From Ignavibacteria bacterium (GTDB taxonomy: Bacteria > Bacteroidota > Ignavibacteria > Tepidaquicellales > OLB5), in the NCBI GenBank assembly GCA_030835025.1, contig JAUQWS010000095.1, positions 1 to 44,498 on the forward strand: DNA of 44,498 nt. Reading direction: 5' to 3'. Under the pieces are notes generated by a model. That model was not told where the DNA came from and did no database searches. It saw only the letters and a program-made list of their open reading frames with translations. The position numbers and the translations under genes were made by a program. Below are positions 10,046-18,001 of this stretch, piece by piece. Position 1 is the first letter of the stretch; each line of letters begins with the position of its first letter.

Positions 10046-10252
10046 ATGGTTGATAGGTGCGTTTGTTTCAACAGGTTATTTTCAGAAATGCAGCAGATAA
10101 TGGTTCACAAAAGGCTGAATACTTTTGAAGAACTTAAGAGATACATTACATTTGGAGAGAATTGCAAGCTCTGCGAGCCTTATGTTAAACTAATGATCTC
10201 AACCGGCAGGACTGAATTTGAGCCAATTGAGATTTCCGGAGAAAAAAAGTAA
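10046..10252 (+). CDS. BFD-like [2Fe-2S]-binding small protein
   Basis: A 68-residue protein with Cys5-x-Cys7 and Cys40-x-x-Cys43, the spacing expected of bacterioferritin-associated ferredoxin-like domains. The NTFEELKRYITFGENCKLC segment also fits that fold (helix, glycine, CxxC). It starts 9 bases after metH and its stop is immediately followed by the next start codon, so it is part of the operon. Such domains bind a [2Fe-2S] cluster and pass electrons. Its position suggests a role in keeping MetH or free cobalamin reduced, which is an inference. It lacks any other domain. Confidence 0.72.
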   Translation: MVDRCVCFNRLFSEMQQIMVHKRLNTFEELKRYITFGENCKLCEPYVKLMISTGRTEFEPIEISGEKK

Positions 10253-10786
10253 TTGAACAGAATAATTGCGGTTATTGGTATGTGCGGTTCCGGCAAAAGC
10301 GAAGCAGTCAAGTTCTTTGTTGATAATGGCTATAAGAGGGTCTATTTTGGTGAAGTTGTGATGAATGAAATGAGAAGACTCGGTCTTGATGTGAATGAGA
10401 AAAACGAAAAACAAACACGTGAGAACCTGCGGAAAGAATTCGGAATGGGAGCTATGGCGGTGAAGAGTCTGCCGCTAATTGAGGAGTTTATAAGGGAAAG
10501 CAATGTCGTAATTGAAAGCCTTTATTCATGGGAAGAATACAAAATTCTGAATGAAAAATTCGGTGATGCATTTAAGTTATTGACGATCTACACAACCAAA
10601 GCATTAAGATACGAGAGGCTTTCAAAACGTCCGTTCAGGCCGCTAACATTTATTGAATCGAAATCTCGTGACATAAACGAAATAGAAAAGCTTGATAAAG
10701 GCGGTCCGATCGCATATACTGATTACCTGGTTATGAATAACGGGAGTCTTGAAGAGCTTAATAATGAATTGCAGAAATATATTTAG
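10253..10786 (+). CDS. P-loop NMP-kinase-like ATPase, UPF0200 type
   Basis: 177 residues with a Walker A at 9-16 (GMCGSGKS). The layout resembles the UPF0200 family that I know mainly from archaea: YFGEVVMNEMRRLGL, RENLRKEFGMGAMAVKSLPLI, YERLSKRP and a C-terminal TDYLVMNNGSLEEL. That family is related to dephospho-CoA and nucleotide kinases, and its substrate is not known to me. The start is a TTG directly after the upstream stop codon, with no gap. It is followed by a dCMP deaminase 7 bases later, which suggests the pair acts in deoxynucleotide metabolism. A dephospho-CoA kinase role is less likely because its usual motifs are absent. Confidence 0.7.
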   Translation: MNRIIAVIGMCGSGKSEAVKFFVDNGYKRVYFGEVVMNEMRRLGLDVNEKNEKQTRENLRKEFGMGAMAVKSLPLIEEFIRESNVVIESLYSWEEYKILNEKFGDAFKLLTIYTTKALRYERLSKRPFRPLTFIESKSRDINEIEKLDKGGPIAYTDYLVMNNGSLEELNNELQKYI

Positions 10787-10793
10787 CGGATAA

Positions 10794-11285
10794 ATGAAAA
10801 GACAGGATTACATTTCGTGGGATGAGTATTTTATGGGAATTGCACTTCTTTCGGCAAAGCGCAGCAAGGATCCGAGCACACAGGTCGGCGCCTGTATTGT
10901 CAATCAATACAATAAAATTGTGGGGATTGGTTATAACGGCTTTCCTATCGGCTGTGACGATGATTCATTGCCATGGGAAAAGACTTCAGATGACCCCAAT
11001 GAGACCAAGTATCCCTATGTTGTACATGCAGAGGCAAATGCAATTCTTAATTCTACTAAGGACCTTCATGGGTCGAGGATATACGTTGCACTTTTTCCTT
11101 GTAATGAATGCACAAAACTGGTCATACAATCCGGAATAAAAGAAATCATCTATCTTTCTGATAAATACAAAGATACGTCAAGCGTTGTTGCCTCCAAAAG
11201 GATGCTGCAGTTAGCCGGTGTCAAGATCAGGCAGCTGATACTGAAAGGTAAAAGCATTGTAATTGATTTCAATATCGACGAATAA
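10794..11285 (+). CDS. dCMP deaminase, eukaryote-like
   Basis: A 163-residue zinc deaminase that converts dCMP to dUMP for thymidylate synthesis. Zinc and catalytic residues are His78, Glu80 (HAEANAIL) and Cys103/Cys106 (PCNEC). The sequence is strikingly close to vertebrate DCTD as I remember it: [57 protein letters not shown] and a C-terminal IVIDF. Length is also near DCTD. It sits between a UPF0200-like kinase and the cobalamin adenosyltransferase in the riboswitch operon, an unusual place for it. The GIGYNGFP loop corresponds to the region linked to dCTP/dTTP control in the eukaryotic enzyme. Confidence 0.92.
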   Translation: MKRQDYISWDEYFMGIALLSAKRSKDPSTQVGACIVNQYNKIVGIGYNGFPIGCDDDSLPWEKTSDDPNETKYPYVVHAEANAILNSTKDLHGSRIYVALFPCNECTKLVIQSGIKEIIYLSDKYKDTSSVVASKRMLQLAGVKIRQLILKGKSIVIDFNIDE

Positions 11286-11302
11286 CCTCATAGACCTGCT
11301 TT

Positions 11303-11971
11303 ATGAAGAAGAAAAATCTGACAATTGAAGAAGCAAAAAAAGCAGGCGGTAAAAAGTACAGGGAAAAAGTACAAAAGGTTTTGAAAGAATACGAAGAATT
11401 ACCCGACGAAAAAAAACACCAGTCACATTTATATTACGGTTACGGCAAAGGGAAAACTACTGCGGCTATTGGACTTGCATTCCGAGCACTTGGCGCAGGC
11501 ATGAGAGTTGCCATTGTTGAGTTTGATAAAGGATTCGACCAGTCAAAAGAGCATTATTATGAACGCAGAATATTCTTTAAGCTTAAAGAGCTGGGTTACC
11601 CGATTGAGATCCATTCTACTGGCTGCGAAAGGATGAACGAAGACGGAACATTCCGCTTTAAGAACGCAGAAGAGGATTTTGCAGAAGCCAAACGGGCTCT
11701 TGGAATCGTGAAAGAACTTATCACTAACGGCGAACAGAATGTGCTCGTGCTGGATGAATTTATTGCAGCTGCAAATTATCACTTAATAGAGGAAAAGGAT
11801 GTGTTTAAGATCCTGAATCTGTATGATAAAAACAGGAGATTTGAACTCATCTTAACAGGTCATAAACTTCTTGAAGGTCTGGAAGAAAGAATTGACCTCA
11901 TTACCGAAAACAGAAAAGTTAAACACTATTTTGATAAAGGCATACAGGCCAGAAAAGGAATAGAATATTAG
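11303..11971 (+). CDS. cobO: Cob(I)yrinic acid a,c-diamide adenosyltransferase, CobO/BtuR family
   Basis: 222 residues. After a charged N-terminal helix (about residues 1-40) comes the P-loop GYGKGKTT at 46-53, then FRALGAGMRVAIVEFDKG, a GCE motif, VLDEF near residue 150, LILTGH, and a C-terminal KGIQARKGIEY, all typical of CobO/CobA(BtuR) enzymes. It adds the 5'-deoxyadenosyl group from ATP to cob(I)alamin or a precursor, making the coenzyme form in the cytoplasm. Position downstream of btuB and metH fits salvage of imported B12. It starts 17 bases after the deaminase gene and ends 5 bases before the second lipoprotein. Confidence 0.93.
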   Translation: MKKKNLTIEEAKKAGGKKYREKVQKVLKEYEELPDEKKHQSHLYYGYGKGKTTAAIGLAFRALGAGMRVAIVEFDKGFDQSKEHYYERRIFFKLKELGYPIEIHSTGCERMNEDGTFRFKNAEEDFAEAKRALGIVKELITNGEQNVLVLDEFIAAANYHLIEEKDVFKILNLYDKNRRFELILTGHKLLEGLEERIDLITENRKVKHYFDKGIQARKGIEY

Positions 11972-11976
11972 CCTGG

Positions 11977-13059
11977 ATGTCAAATCCTTTAATGCAAATG
12001 TATTTGAAAGCAAATCCCCGAACATTGATTCCTCTCATCTTATTGAGCGCGCTTGCTTTATTTTCAGGATGCCAGGAAGAAGGGCCATCTGTGCCAAACA
12101 CTCAATCAACAAGCCTTAAACGCGTATATGTACTTTATACGGGTTCCTCCGGAGCGGCAGATTATGCCTGCTATGATGTTGCTGCAAACACAATTATAGA
12201 TGAAGTATATAAGAATTCAAACGGCGGCAAAACGCTTAATTCCTCGCCCGGGGAGATGAAGTTAAATAACAACCGGGATCTTTATATTACTGCAGCCGGC
12301 CAGTTCGGTTCAGGCCCCGGGACCCTGTACAAAATAAATACTTCCGATAATTCTTTGAGCGATTCGGCAAGGGTTAACTGGAATCCTTATGGTTTTGTCA
12401 TAAATAATAACAATATAGTCATTTCAAATCTGGGCGGCTCAACTGTATCAAAATTCGATCTTGATTTCAACAGCATAAGTGATAGTATTAATGTCGGAAC
12501 AGGTCCCACAACGGTTATCTACGGAATGTTTAATTATGTTGTCAGTAAGCACAGTGCAGTATCGGAAAGATCTCTTGCTTTTGTGAACGAATACACCAGT
12601 AATGTGACAAAACTCTTTTTCCCTGCAGCACCCGTCAGTACAGTATTTAATCTTTCCGGATTCTTCGTATCTGCTTCAAGCTCAAAAATGATCTTCAGAA
12701 TTGACAGCGAATCACTGGTAAAGCTCGATTCATTTGCCGTACCGACTTCACAGCCTGCCGTTTCTGATCTGATATTCAAAACGCAAAGCCAGTTCTACAT
12801 AACAGCATCTTCAAAGGAAATATGGAAAGCAGAAATTACTGAAACCGGGATTACTTTTACGTTGATATTTCCATCCCGGCCTGACGTGAACATTCTGAAT
12901 GCGGCATACGAATCGACCAGGAACGAAATTTACATTGCTCACGGAACCGATCCTTTTTCAAACGGGCGTATGATAATAATTAATGCCGAAACAGGAAATG
13001 TAAGGAACACATATTCTCTGGGGGGCAAAAGCCCTGTCAGATTTGCATTTATGTATTGA
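11977..13059 (+). CDS. Second BtuG-like surface lipoprotein, beta-propeller
   Basis: A 360-residue paralogue of the lipoprotein at 2697-3770. Both share the order: lipobox, (R/K)(V/G)xVLYxG near the start of the mature part, a VYxNSNGGxxLNS segment, an IVxxNxGGS/ITNTASDYV-type blade and a closing GGKxPxRxxF. The lipobox is LFSGC with Cys32, followed by QEEG, again acidic. An ATG at 11998 would shorten the n-region. No terminator separates it from cobO, so it is probably the last gene of the riboswitch operon. Its 3' end overlaps the convergent PAP2 gene by 11 bases. Two diverged copies could bind different corrinoids or act on different receptors; that is inference. Confidence 0.75.
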   Translation: MSNPLMQMYLKANPRTLIPLILLSALALFSGCQEEGPSVPNTQSTSLKRVYVLYTGSSGAADYACYDVAANTIIDEVYKNSNGGKTLNSSPGEMKLNNNRDLYITAAGQFGSGPGTLYKINTSDNSLSDSARVNWNPYGFVINNNNIVISNLGGSTVSKFDLDFNSISDSINVGTGPTTVIYGMFNYVVSKHSAVSERSLAFVNEYTSNVTKLFFPAAPVSTVFNLSGFFVSASSSKMIFRIDSESLVKLDSFAVPTSQPAVSDLIFKTQSQFYITASSKEIWKAEITETGITFTLIFPSRPDVNILNAAYESTRNEIYIAHGTDPFSNGRMIIINAETGNVRNTYSLGGKSPVRFAFMY

Positions 13060-13939
13060 GCTTGTTTTTGTAAACGAGGTTTCCCAACAGTATTGTAATA
13101 GCACAAACTACCAGCCCGCCGAGTATATCTACAAAATAATGATACCTTAAGTATATGGTGGCAGCAGCCATGCAGAAGAAATAAGGCAGGTAGAACCAAA
13201 AGGATCTTGACCTTACTTTCCATGAAATATATGTGATAAGGAATGCAGTAATTATATGCAGGCTCGGCATCGCGTCCCGCTGGACATGATCCTGCGGATT
13301 TGTTACTCCGGACGGTATAGATTCACCGAAATTCAAAAAAACCCTGATTGGTTCCGTAAGGAGCAATCCCGGCAGTTCTTGTGAAACGGCAAAAAAATCA
13401 TGCAGGTGAAAACGCGGACCGTTTGCCGGAAAAATGAGGTACAGCAAGTAACTGAAATAGAAACTGAAGAATATGATAAAGATCGTATATTTGAATTCCT
13501 TGTATCTGTGCCTCAAATAAAGCTGAAGTCCGATGACAATTATCATCGGATAATAATAGGCGTAAACGATTTGCAGGAATTCTGTAAGCACAGGATTTGC
13601 AAACTGGTATGCCCATTGTGTCGGATTAACACCAAAAAGAATGAAATCCCATCTTATAAACAGAAGGTCCCACTCTGCAGGCTTAAGTGACAAAATTATC
13701 AGATATACCTGCTTAAAAATATATAGTATCGCTGCAACACCATACCAATACCTTAGAACCTTCAGCGGTGAGCTCAGTTTACCTTCAGTTACTCCGGACA
13801 ACTCAGCTTTCTTTTCATAAACGTTGACGACCCGGTAAATACCAAATGTCACAAGAGTATTTATCATAACAAACGCGTACCAATACTCAATGCGCGTATT
13901 ATAGATGGCAAAAATTAGCGATAGCACCATAAGCATCAA
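13049..13939 (-). CDS. PAP2_3-type membrane phosphatase/phosphotransferase
   Basis: A 296-residue polytopic membrane protein (about six to seven segments). The acid-phosphatase motifs are those of the PAP2_3/AUR1-like branch: FPANGPRF, AMPSLH, and RYHYFVDILGG near the C-terminus, which supplies the catalytic His and Asp. Such proteins dephosphorylate lipid phosphates or transfer phospho-head-groups; the substrate cannot be told. The listed start is a TTG at 13939. The frame stays open upstream to a stop at 14023-14021, encoding a plausible membrane-proximal helix (LHTIKNRFLKYLAPADVV) but no ATG, GTG or TTG. Translation may therefore start further up at a rare codon. It lies just after mgtE on the same strand. 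Confidence 0.82.
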   Translation of the reverse strand: MMLMVLSLIFAIYNTRIEYWYAFVMINTLVTFGIYRVVNVYEKKAELSGVTEGKLSSPLKVLRYWYGVAAILYIFKQVYLIILSLKPAEWDLLFIRWDFILFGVNPTQWAYQFANPVLTEFLQIVYAYYYPMIIVIGLQLYLRHRYKEFKYTIFIIFFSFYFSYLLYLIFPANGPRFHLHDFFAVSQELPGLLLTEPIRVFLNFGESIPSGVTNPQDHVQRDAMPSLHIITAFLITYISWKVRSRSFWFYLPYFFCMAAATIYLRYHYFVDILGGLVVCAITILLGNLVYKNKLNT

Positions 13940-14006
13940 TAAAGTAACAACATCAGCAGGCGCCAGGTATTTTAAAAATCGGTTCTTGATAGTATGCAGT
14001 ATAATT

Positions 14007-15392
14007 TTAGAGAAGCCATTTCAGTGAAAATGTTGCAAGAGTCAAAAAGACAGTGATGCCAACAACATCCTGAAATGCGGTTTCAAAAGGACCGACCGTT
14101 ATGGCAGGATCGAAACCCATCTTTTTGGATAGCAGTGGAGTCGTTGTTCCGACAAGAGCTGAAATATTTATCGAAATGCACATAGATATTCCCACAACAA
14201 GCCCGAAAATGAGCTTGCCGTACCAGAAAGCACCGATTGCCCCGATTATGACTCCGCATATTGAGCCGATAATAAGACTTATCATTAATGATCTTCTGAC
14301 AGGTTCCACCCATCTGTTAAGCGTTATTCCGCCTGTTGCAAGTGCCCTCACAGTCATTGCAGATGCCTGAAGGCCGGTATTGCCCGAAATTGCTGAGATT
14401 ATGGGCATAAATGAAGTCAACAGAAGTACTTTCGCCAGAGTTTCGTCGTAATAGTTAATTACAACCCCTGCAAAAAACTGGATCCCCAAAGTTATCAAAA
14501 CCCAGGGCAGGCGCAGCCATGCAACCTGCATGGGCGATTTGCTCGCAAGCTCTTCTGCGTCGGAGCCTACAAACCTTGCAACATCTTCTGAGAATTCTTC
14601 CTCCATGATCTCGGCAATATCATCAAAAGAGATCTTTCCGACAACTCTTTCATTTTCATCAATTACGGGAACAGAAACAAGATCATATTTCCTCATTACT
14701 GCGGCCACTTCTTCCTGGTCAGTATCAACATCTACAGATATAACTTCCTCAGACATAATGTCAGCCATTACCATTGCCGGAGTATCAAGTGCTACTATTA
14801 TCTTCTTTAAAGAGACAATTCCTGCAAGCCGCCCCATTTCATCCGTTACCCATACGTGGTAAAGATGTTCATTATCAGGTGCTTTTTCCCTGACTATCTC
14901 TACAGCCCTGCTTACCGAATCCGCAGCTTTCACAGTTACGAATTCCTTCTGCATTATGCCGCCTGCAGAGTTTTCATCATAATTCAGCAGCTCTTTTACC
15001 TCGGTAGAATCCTCGGCTTCCATCTTATCAAGCACATCAACAGCTTTATCCCTGTCCAGGTCGCCGATAATATCGGTTGCATCATCGGAATCCATCTCTG
15101 AAACAATGTGACTGATCTCACCTGAGGAAAGCTGCTCCAGTATATAATCGCGCTTATGCTCGGCAAGCTCCAAAAGAACTTCTGCAGCAGTCTCGTCATC
15201 CAGAAGCTGCACCAGGTCAAGACCTTCAGAATCATCGAGATTGTTCACAATTAATGCAATATCCGCCGGATAAATATCTGCAAGGATATTCCTGAGAAGC
15301 GTATCGGATTTGCTCAGGACAAGGTCCGAAATATCACTCAGAAGCTGCTTGTCAATCTCAATTACTGCTCTGTGTTGTTTTTTATCCGGCAT
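14007..15392 (-). CDS. mgtE: Magnesium transporter MgtE
   Basis: 461 residues with the complete MgtE plan: an N-terminal helical domain (about 1-135, including LADIYPADIALIVNNLD and AAEVLLELAEHKRDYILEQL), two CBS domains (about 140-265, DLVSVPVIDENERVVGKISFDDI), a connecting helix, and five membrane segments in the last 180 residues. The final part keeps DPAITVGPFETAFQDVVG, with the Asp that lines the Mg2+ path. The cytoplasmic domains sense Mg2+ and gate the channel. It starts 6 bases after tsaD and is probably cotranscribed with it. Confidence 0.95.
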   Translation of the reverse strand: MPDKKQHRAVIEIDKQLLSDISDLVLSKSDTLLRNILADIYPADIALIVNNLDDSEGLDLVQLLDDETAAEVLLELAEHKRDYILEQLSSGEISHIVSEMDSDDATDIIGDLDRDKAVDVLDKMEAEDSTEVKELLNYDENSAGGIMQKEFVTVKAADSVSRAVEIVREKAPDNEHLYHVWVTDEMGRLAGIVSLKKIIVALDTPAMVMADIMSEEVISVDVDTDQEEVAAVMRKYDLVSVPVIDENERVVGKISFDDIAEIMEEEFSEDVARFVGSDAEELASKSPMQVAWLRLPWVLITLGIQFFAGVVINYYDETLAKVLLLTSFMPIISAISGNTGLQASAMTVRALATGGITLNRWVEPVRRSLMISLIIGSICGVIIGAIGAFWYGKLIFGLVVGISMCISINISALVGTTTPLLSKKMGFDPAITVGPFETAFQDVVGITVFLTLATFSLKWLL

Positions 15393-15398
15393 TATATT

Positions 15399-16409
15399 CT
15401 AATATTCAAACCGGGCAAATGCGCTTTCAAGTATCTGACCGGCAATTTCATTACTTTCTGTATTCCTGTATTTAAGATAAGCAGTGTATCCTATCATTGC
15501 TGCATTATCTGTTGAGTATTTCTTTTCGGGAAAATGGATATTGTATCCATTTTCCGCATACCTTTCAAACTCACTTCTTAATTTCGAATTGGCTGATACT
15601 CCGCCTGAGACTGCGATCGATTTCACGCTGTAATTTTTTGCAGCAAGAATCGTCTTTTCGACCAGTGTGCCGACAATGGCTTTTTGAAAAGAGGCGCTTA
15701 TATCATTCAGCGGGATACTCATTTTCCCGCCGGGGAAGCTCTTCTTCAGAAAATAAAGCACCGAAGTTTTTATTCCGCTGAATGAAAAATCATAGATGTT
15801 CTTCAACTGAGAAGAAGGGAAGCGGTGATAGTTCTCATTTCCGTCCTCCGAAAGCTTGTCGATTAACGGTCCTCCCGGATACTCGAGTCCCAGCATCTTA
15901 GCCACTTTATCAAAGGCTTCACCTGCCGCATCATCCTGTGTTGATCCGAGCACTTTATATTCCGAATAACTTTCCACAAGGAATAATATAGTATGTCCAC
16001 CAGATACTACAAGAGCAATGAAAGGGAATTCTATTTCTTCTTTCCCGATGTAGCAGGAAAACAGATGTGACTCGATATGATTTATTCCTGCAAAAGGTAT
16101 TCCTGCACCTATTGCAAAACCCTTGGCGTAATTATAACCTACCAGCAGCGAGCCGATTAATCCGGGACCTTGTGTGGCAGCAACCAGACTTATCTTAGAT
16201 CTCGTAATTCCGGCTTCAATAAAAGCTGTTTTTACGATTTTATCAATTGTGCTGATATGTGCTCTTGAAGCAAGCTCCGGTACAATTCCGCCATACTCCT
16301 TATGGAAAAATTGAGAGGAAATTACATTTGAAAGCACTGTACCATTTCTGAGCACAGAAGCCGAGGTTTCATCGCATGATGACTCTATTGCTAAAGTACA
16401 AAAATCCAT
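15399..16409 (-). CDS. tsaD: tRNA N6-threonylcarbamoyladenosine synthase subunit TsaD
   Basis: 336 residues from the ATG at 16409. This enzyme transfers threonylcarbamoyl to A37 of ANN-decoding tRNAs together with TsaB and TsaE. Signature parts are LAIESSCDETSASV at the N-terminus, GPGLIGSLLVGYNYAKGFA, the metal-binding HxxxH (NHIESH), VVSGGHT, and SGGVSANS near the C-terminus. An upstream TTG at 16415 would add two residues, but it coincides with the promoter -7 box, so the ATG is preferred. It heads a minus-strand group with mgtE and the PAP2 protein. Confidence 0.96.
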   Translation of the reverse strand: MDFCTLAIESSCDETSASVLRNGTVLSNVISSQFFHKEYGGIVPELASRAHISTIDKIVKTAFIEAGITRSKISLVAATQGPGLIGSLLVGYNYAKGFAIGAGIPFAGINHIESHLFSCYIGKEEIEFPFIALVVSGGHTILFLVESYSEYKVLGSTQDDAAGEAFDKVAKMLGLEYPGGPLIDKLSEDGNENYHRFPSSQLKNIYDFSFSGIKTSVLYFLKKSFPGGKMSIPLNDISASFQKAIVGTLVEKTILAAKNYSVKSIAVSGGVSANSKLRSEFERYAENGYNIHFPEKKYSTDNAAMIGYTAYLKYRNTESNEIAGQILESAFARFEY

Positions 16410-16412
16410 CCA

Positions 16413-16420
16413 CAAAAATA
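16413..16420 (-). promoter_or_regulatory. Promoter -7 box for tsaD
   Basis: Read on the minus strand this is TATTTTTG, an exact TAnnTTTG match. Its last base is only three bases from the tsaD ATG at 16409, so the transcript would be leaderless or nearly so. No clear -33 element is seen. The rest of 16421-16681, between divergent tsaD and the TPR-barrel gene, is AT-rich; it holds CCCCC and GGGGG runs about 50 bases apart (near 16544 and 16595) that could pair, but nothing firm. Confidence 0.4.
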
Positions 16421-16681
16421 TTAATTTTTGAGCGTTTTTCCAATTCTACTAGAAAACATTGCATCAAAACTAACGAATATCGCCATATATACCGTAATAT
16501 AGGTATTGAAGCAACTAACCGATTGAGCTAATTTAGAGCATCCCCCACGAAAAGAGATTGGTTTTTTGATAAATTTTGATTATTATTGAATTCGGGGGTA
16601 TGACTGTTTTGCGTTACCATGGCTATGTTAAGCAGTGATTCATTATACTAAGCAACAATATTACAAAAAAATAAACAATCT

Positions 16682-17992
16682 ATGTTGAAAAGACTACTCC
16701 CGCTTTTTCTGCTAAGTATTATCCTTACGTCAACTGCTTATACCCAAAATCTGGCAGATTCGGGCTATTATTACCAAAAGATCGGTTTTAAGGATAAGGC
16801 CTCCGGTTTTTTCGAGGAGTACCTTTATACTAACTATACCAACTATCAGGTAAGGCTTGACCTCGCATATCTTTATATGGATATGAGGGAAACAAACAAA
16901 GCAAGAGAGCAGTTTGATTACGTTGCGAAAAATTCTCCTAACGAGAATGAAGTCAAAATGGCCAAAGATGCGCTTGCAAATATTGACGGTTCGACCGGCA
17001 ATAATAATCAAAACCAGCAGACAACAACCGGTCCTTCATCTGATCTTGATTCAGGGTATTACTACCTGAACCAGGGCAATAAAAAGAAAGCTGCGGTACA
17101 TTTTGAACGTCATCTTTCGCAGAAACCAAAGGATCACAAAGTAAGATTACAGCTTGCATATATTTATTACGACCAGCGAAAGCTTGATAAGTCGCTTTAC
17201 AATTTTGAATATGTCGGCAAACGATCATCAGATGCCGGAGACGTTGAAATTGCGAGGTCATCGGCATTTGCCATCAAAGATGAACTTGCAGGCACCTCAA
17301 AAAGATCTCTTGACCTGTACTTTTATAATTATTATGATTCATTTCAGGAAAATTACATTGCCAACCTTGTAATGCATCTGAACTTCAGGATCGGGCCGCA
17401 ATTTTATGCCGGGCCGTACCTTGATGTTTATACGGATACACGTTCAAGCAAGACGCTTGTTTACAATGACAGGTTTGTTGAGATCGGCGGTTTTTTCCGG
17501 TATAATATTCTCAAGAACCTTATGTTTGAGTTCAGGCTTGGATACACCAAGCAAATTGATCTTGATACTCAGAGGATTAACATCAAGCCGATGCTTATCT
17601 ACTTCAACCGTTTCGGGGATGCAAAGATATATTCAAAAAGTAAGTCAACATCAAAGACAAGTTTTTATATGGATATATACTATGCTGCAATGTATGATTA
17701 TAAGTATAAAAATGCATTCCTCCAGGCTACCATGCAGCAGGTTGTACGTTTCAGTACGGGCGGTTACTCATACGTTGAGAACTACTTGGTAGAAAATGCC
17801 CAGTTTGATAGCCGTAAACTTGATTACAATAACTATTTTGAAATAGGCACGGGTATTCGTTTTAAACCTAATGTTGCGATTTTCCCTGTAATATTTGTCG
17901 AACCTTCTTACAAAGCATACTTTTACGGCGAGAGGAAGAATTCATTCCAGGTCAAGGCCGGATTCTTCCTGAACTTCAGAACTAAAATATAA
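16682..17992 (+). CDS. TPR plus outer-membrane beta-barrel protein, NfrA/PgaA-like exporter
   Basis: 436 residues. A signal peptide (to about residue 22) is followed by two related helical units of about 75 residues, each opening with DSGYYY (Asp26 and Asp123) and containing VRLxLAYxYxDxR...FxYV. An Asn/Gln-rich linker lies between them at about 100-118. From about residue 205 the sequence alternates aromatic strands (YFYNYYDSF, FYAGPYLDVYTDTRS, FEFRLGYTKQ, SYKAYFYGERK) and ends KAGFFLNFRTKI, as in an outer-membrane barrel. TPR plus barrel is the plan of polysaccharide exporters NfrA and PgaA. A NfrB-like synthase follows 9 bases downstream, which supports the export role. At less than half the length of E. 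coli NfrA it is a minimal version. The homology is by architecture and context, so moderate. Confidence 0.65.
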   Translation: MLKRLLPLFLLSIILTSTAYTQNLADSGYYYQKIGFKDKASGFFEEYLYTNYTNYQVRLDLAYLYMDMRETNKAREQFDYVAKNSPNENEVKMAKDALANIDGSTGNNNQNQQTTTGPSSDLDSGYYYLNQGNKKKAAVHFERHLSQKPKDHKVRLQLAYIYYDQRKLDKSLYNFEYVGKRSSDAGDVEIARSSAFAIKDELAGTSKRSLDLYFYNYYDSFQENYIANLVMHLNFRIGPQFYAGPYLDVYTDTRSSKTLVYNDRFVEIGGFFRYNILKNLMFEFRLGYTKQIDLDTQRINIKPMLIYFNRFGDAKIYSKSKSTSKTSFYMDIYYAAMYDYKYKNAFLQATMQQVVRFSTGGYSYVENYLVENAQFDSRKLDYNNYFEIGTGIRFKPNVAIFPVIFVEPSYKAYFYGERKNSFQVKAGFFLNFRTKI

Positions 17993-18001
17993 CAAAACCA
18001 T

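Noticed and set aside
16421..16681. Possible c-di-GMP or other riboswitch upstream of the NfrA-like gene
   Set aside because: I could not find conserved riboswitch cores; only distant C and G runs that may pair by chance.
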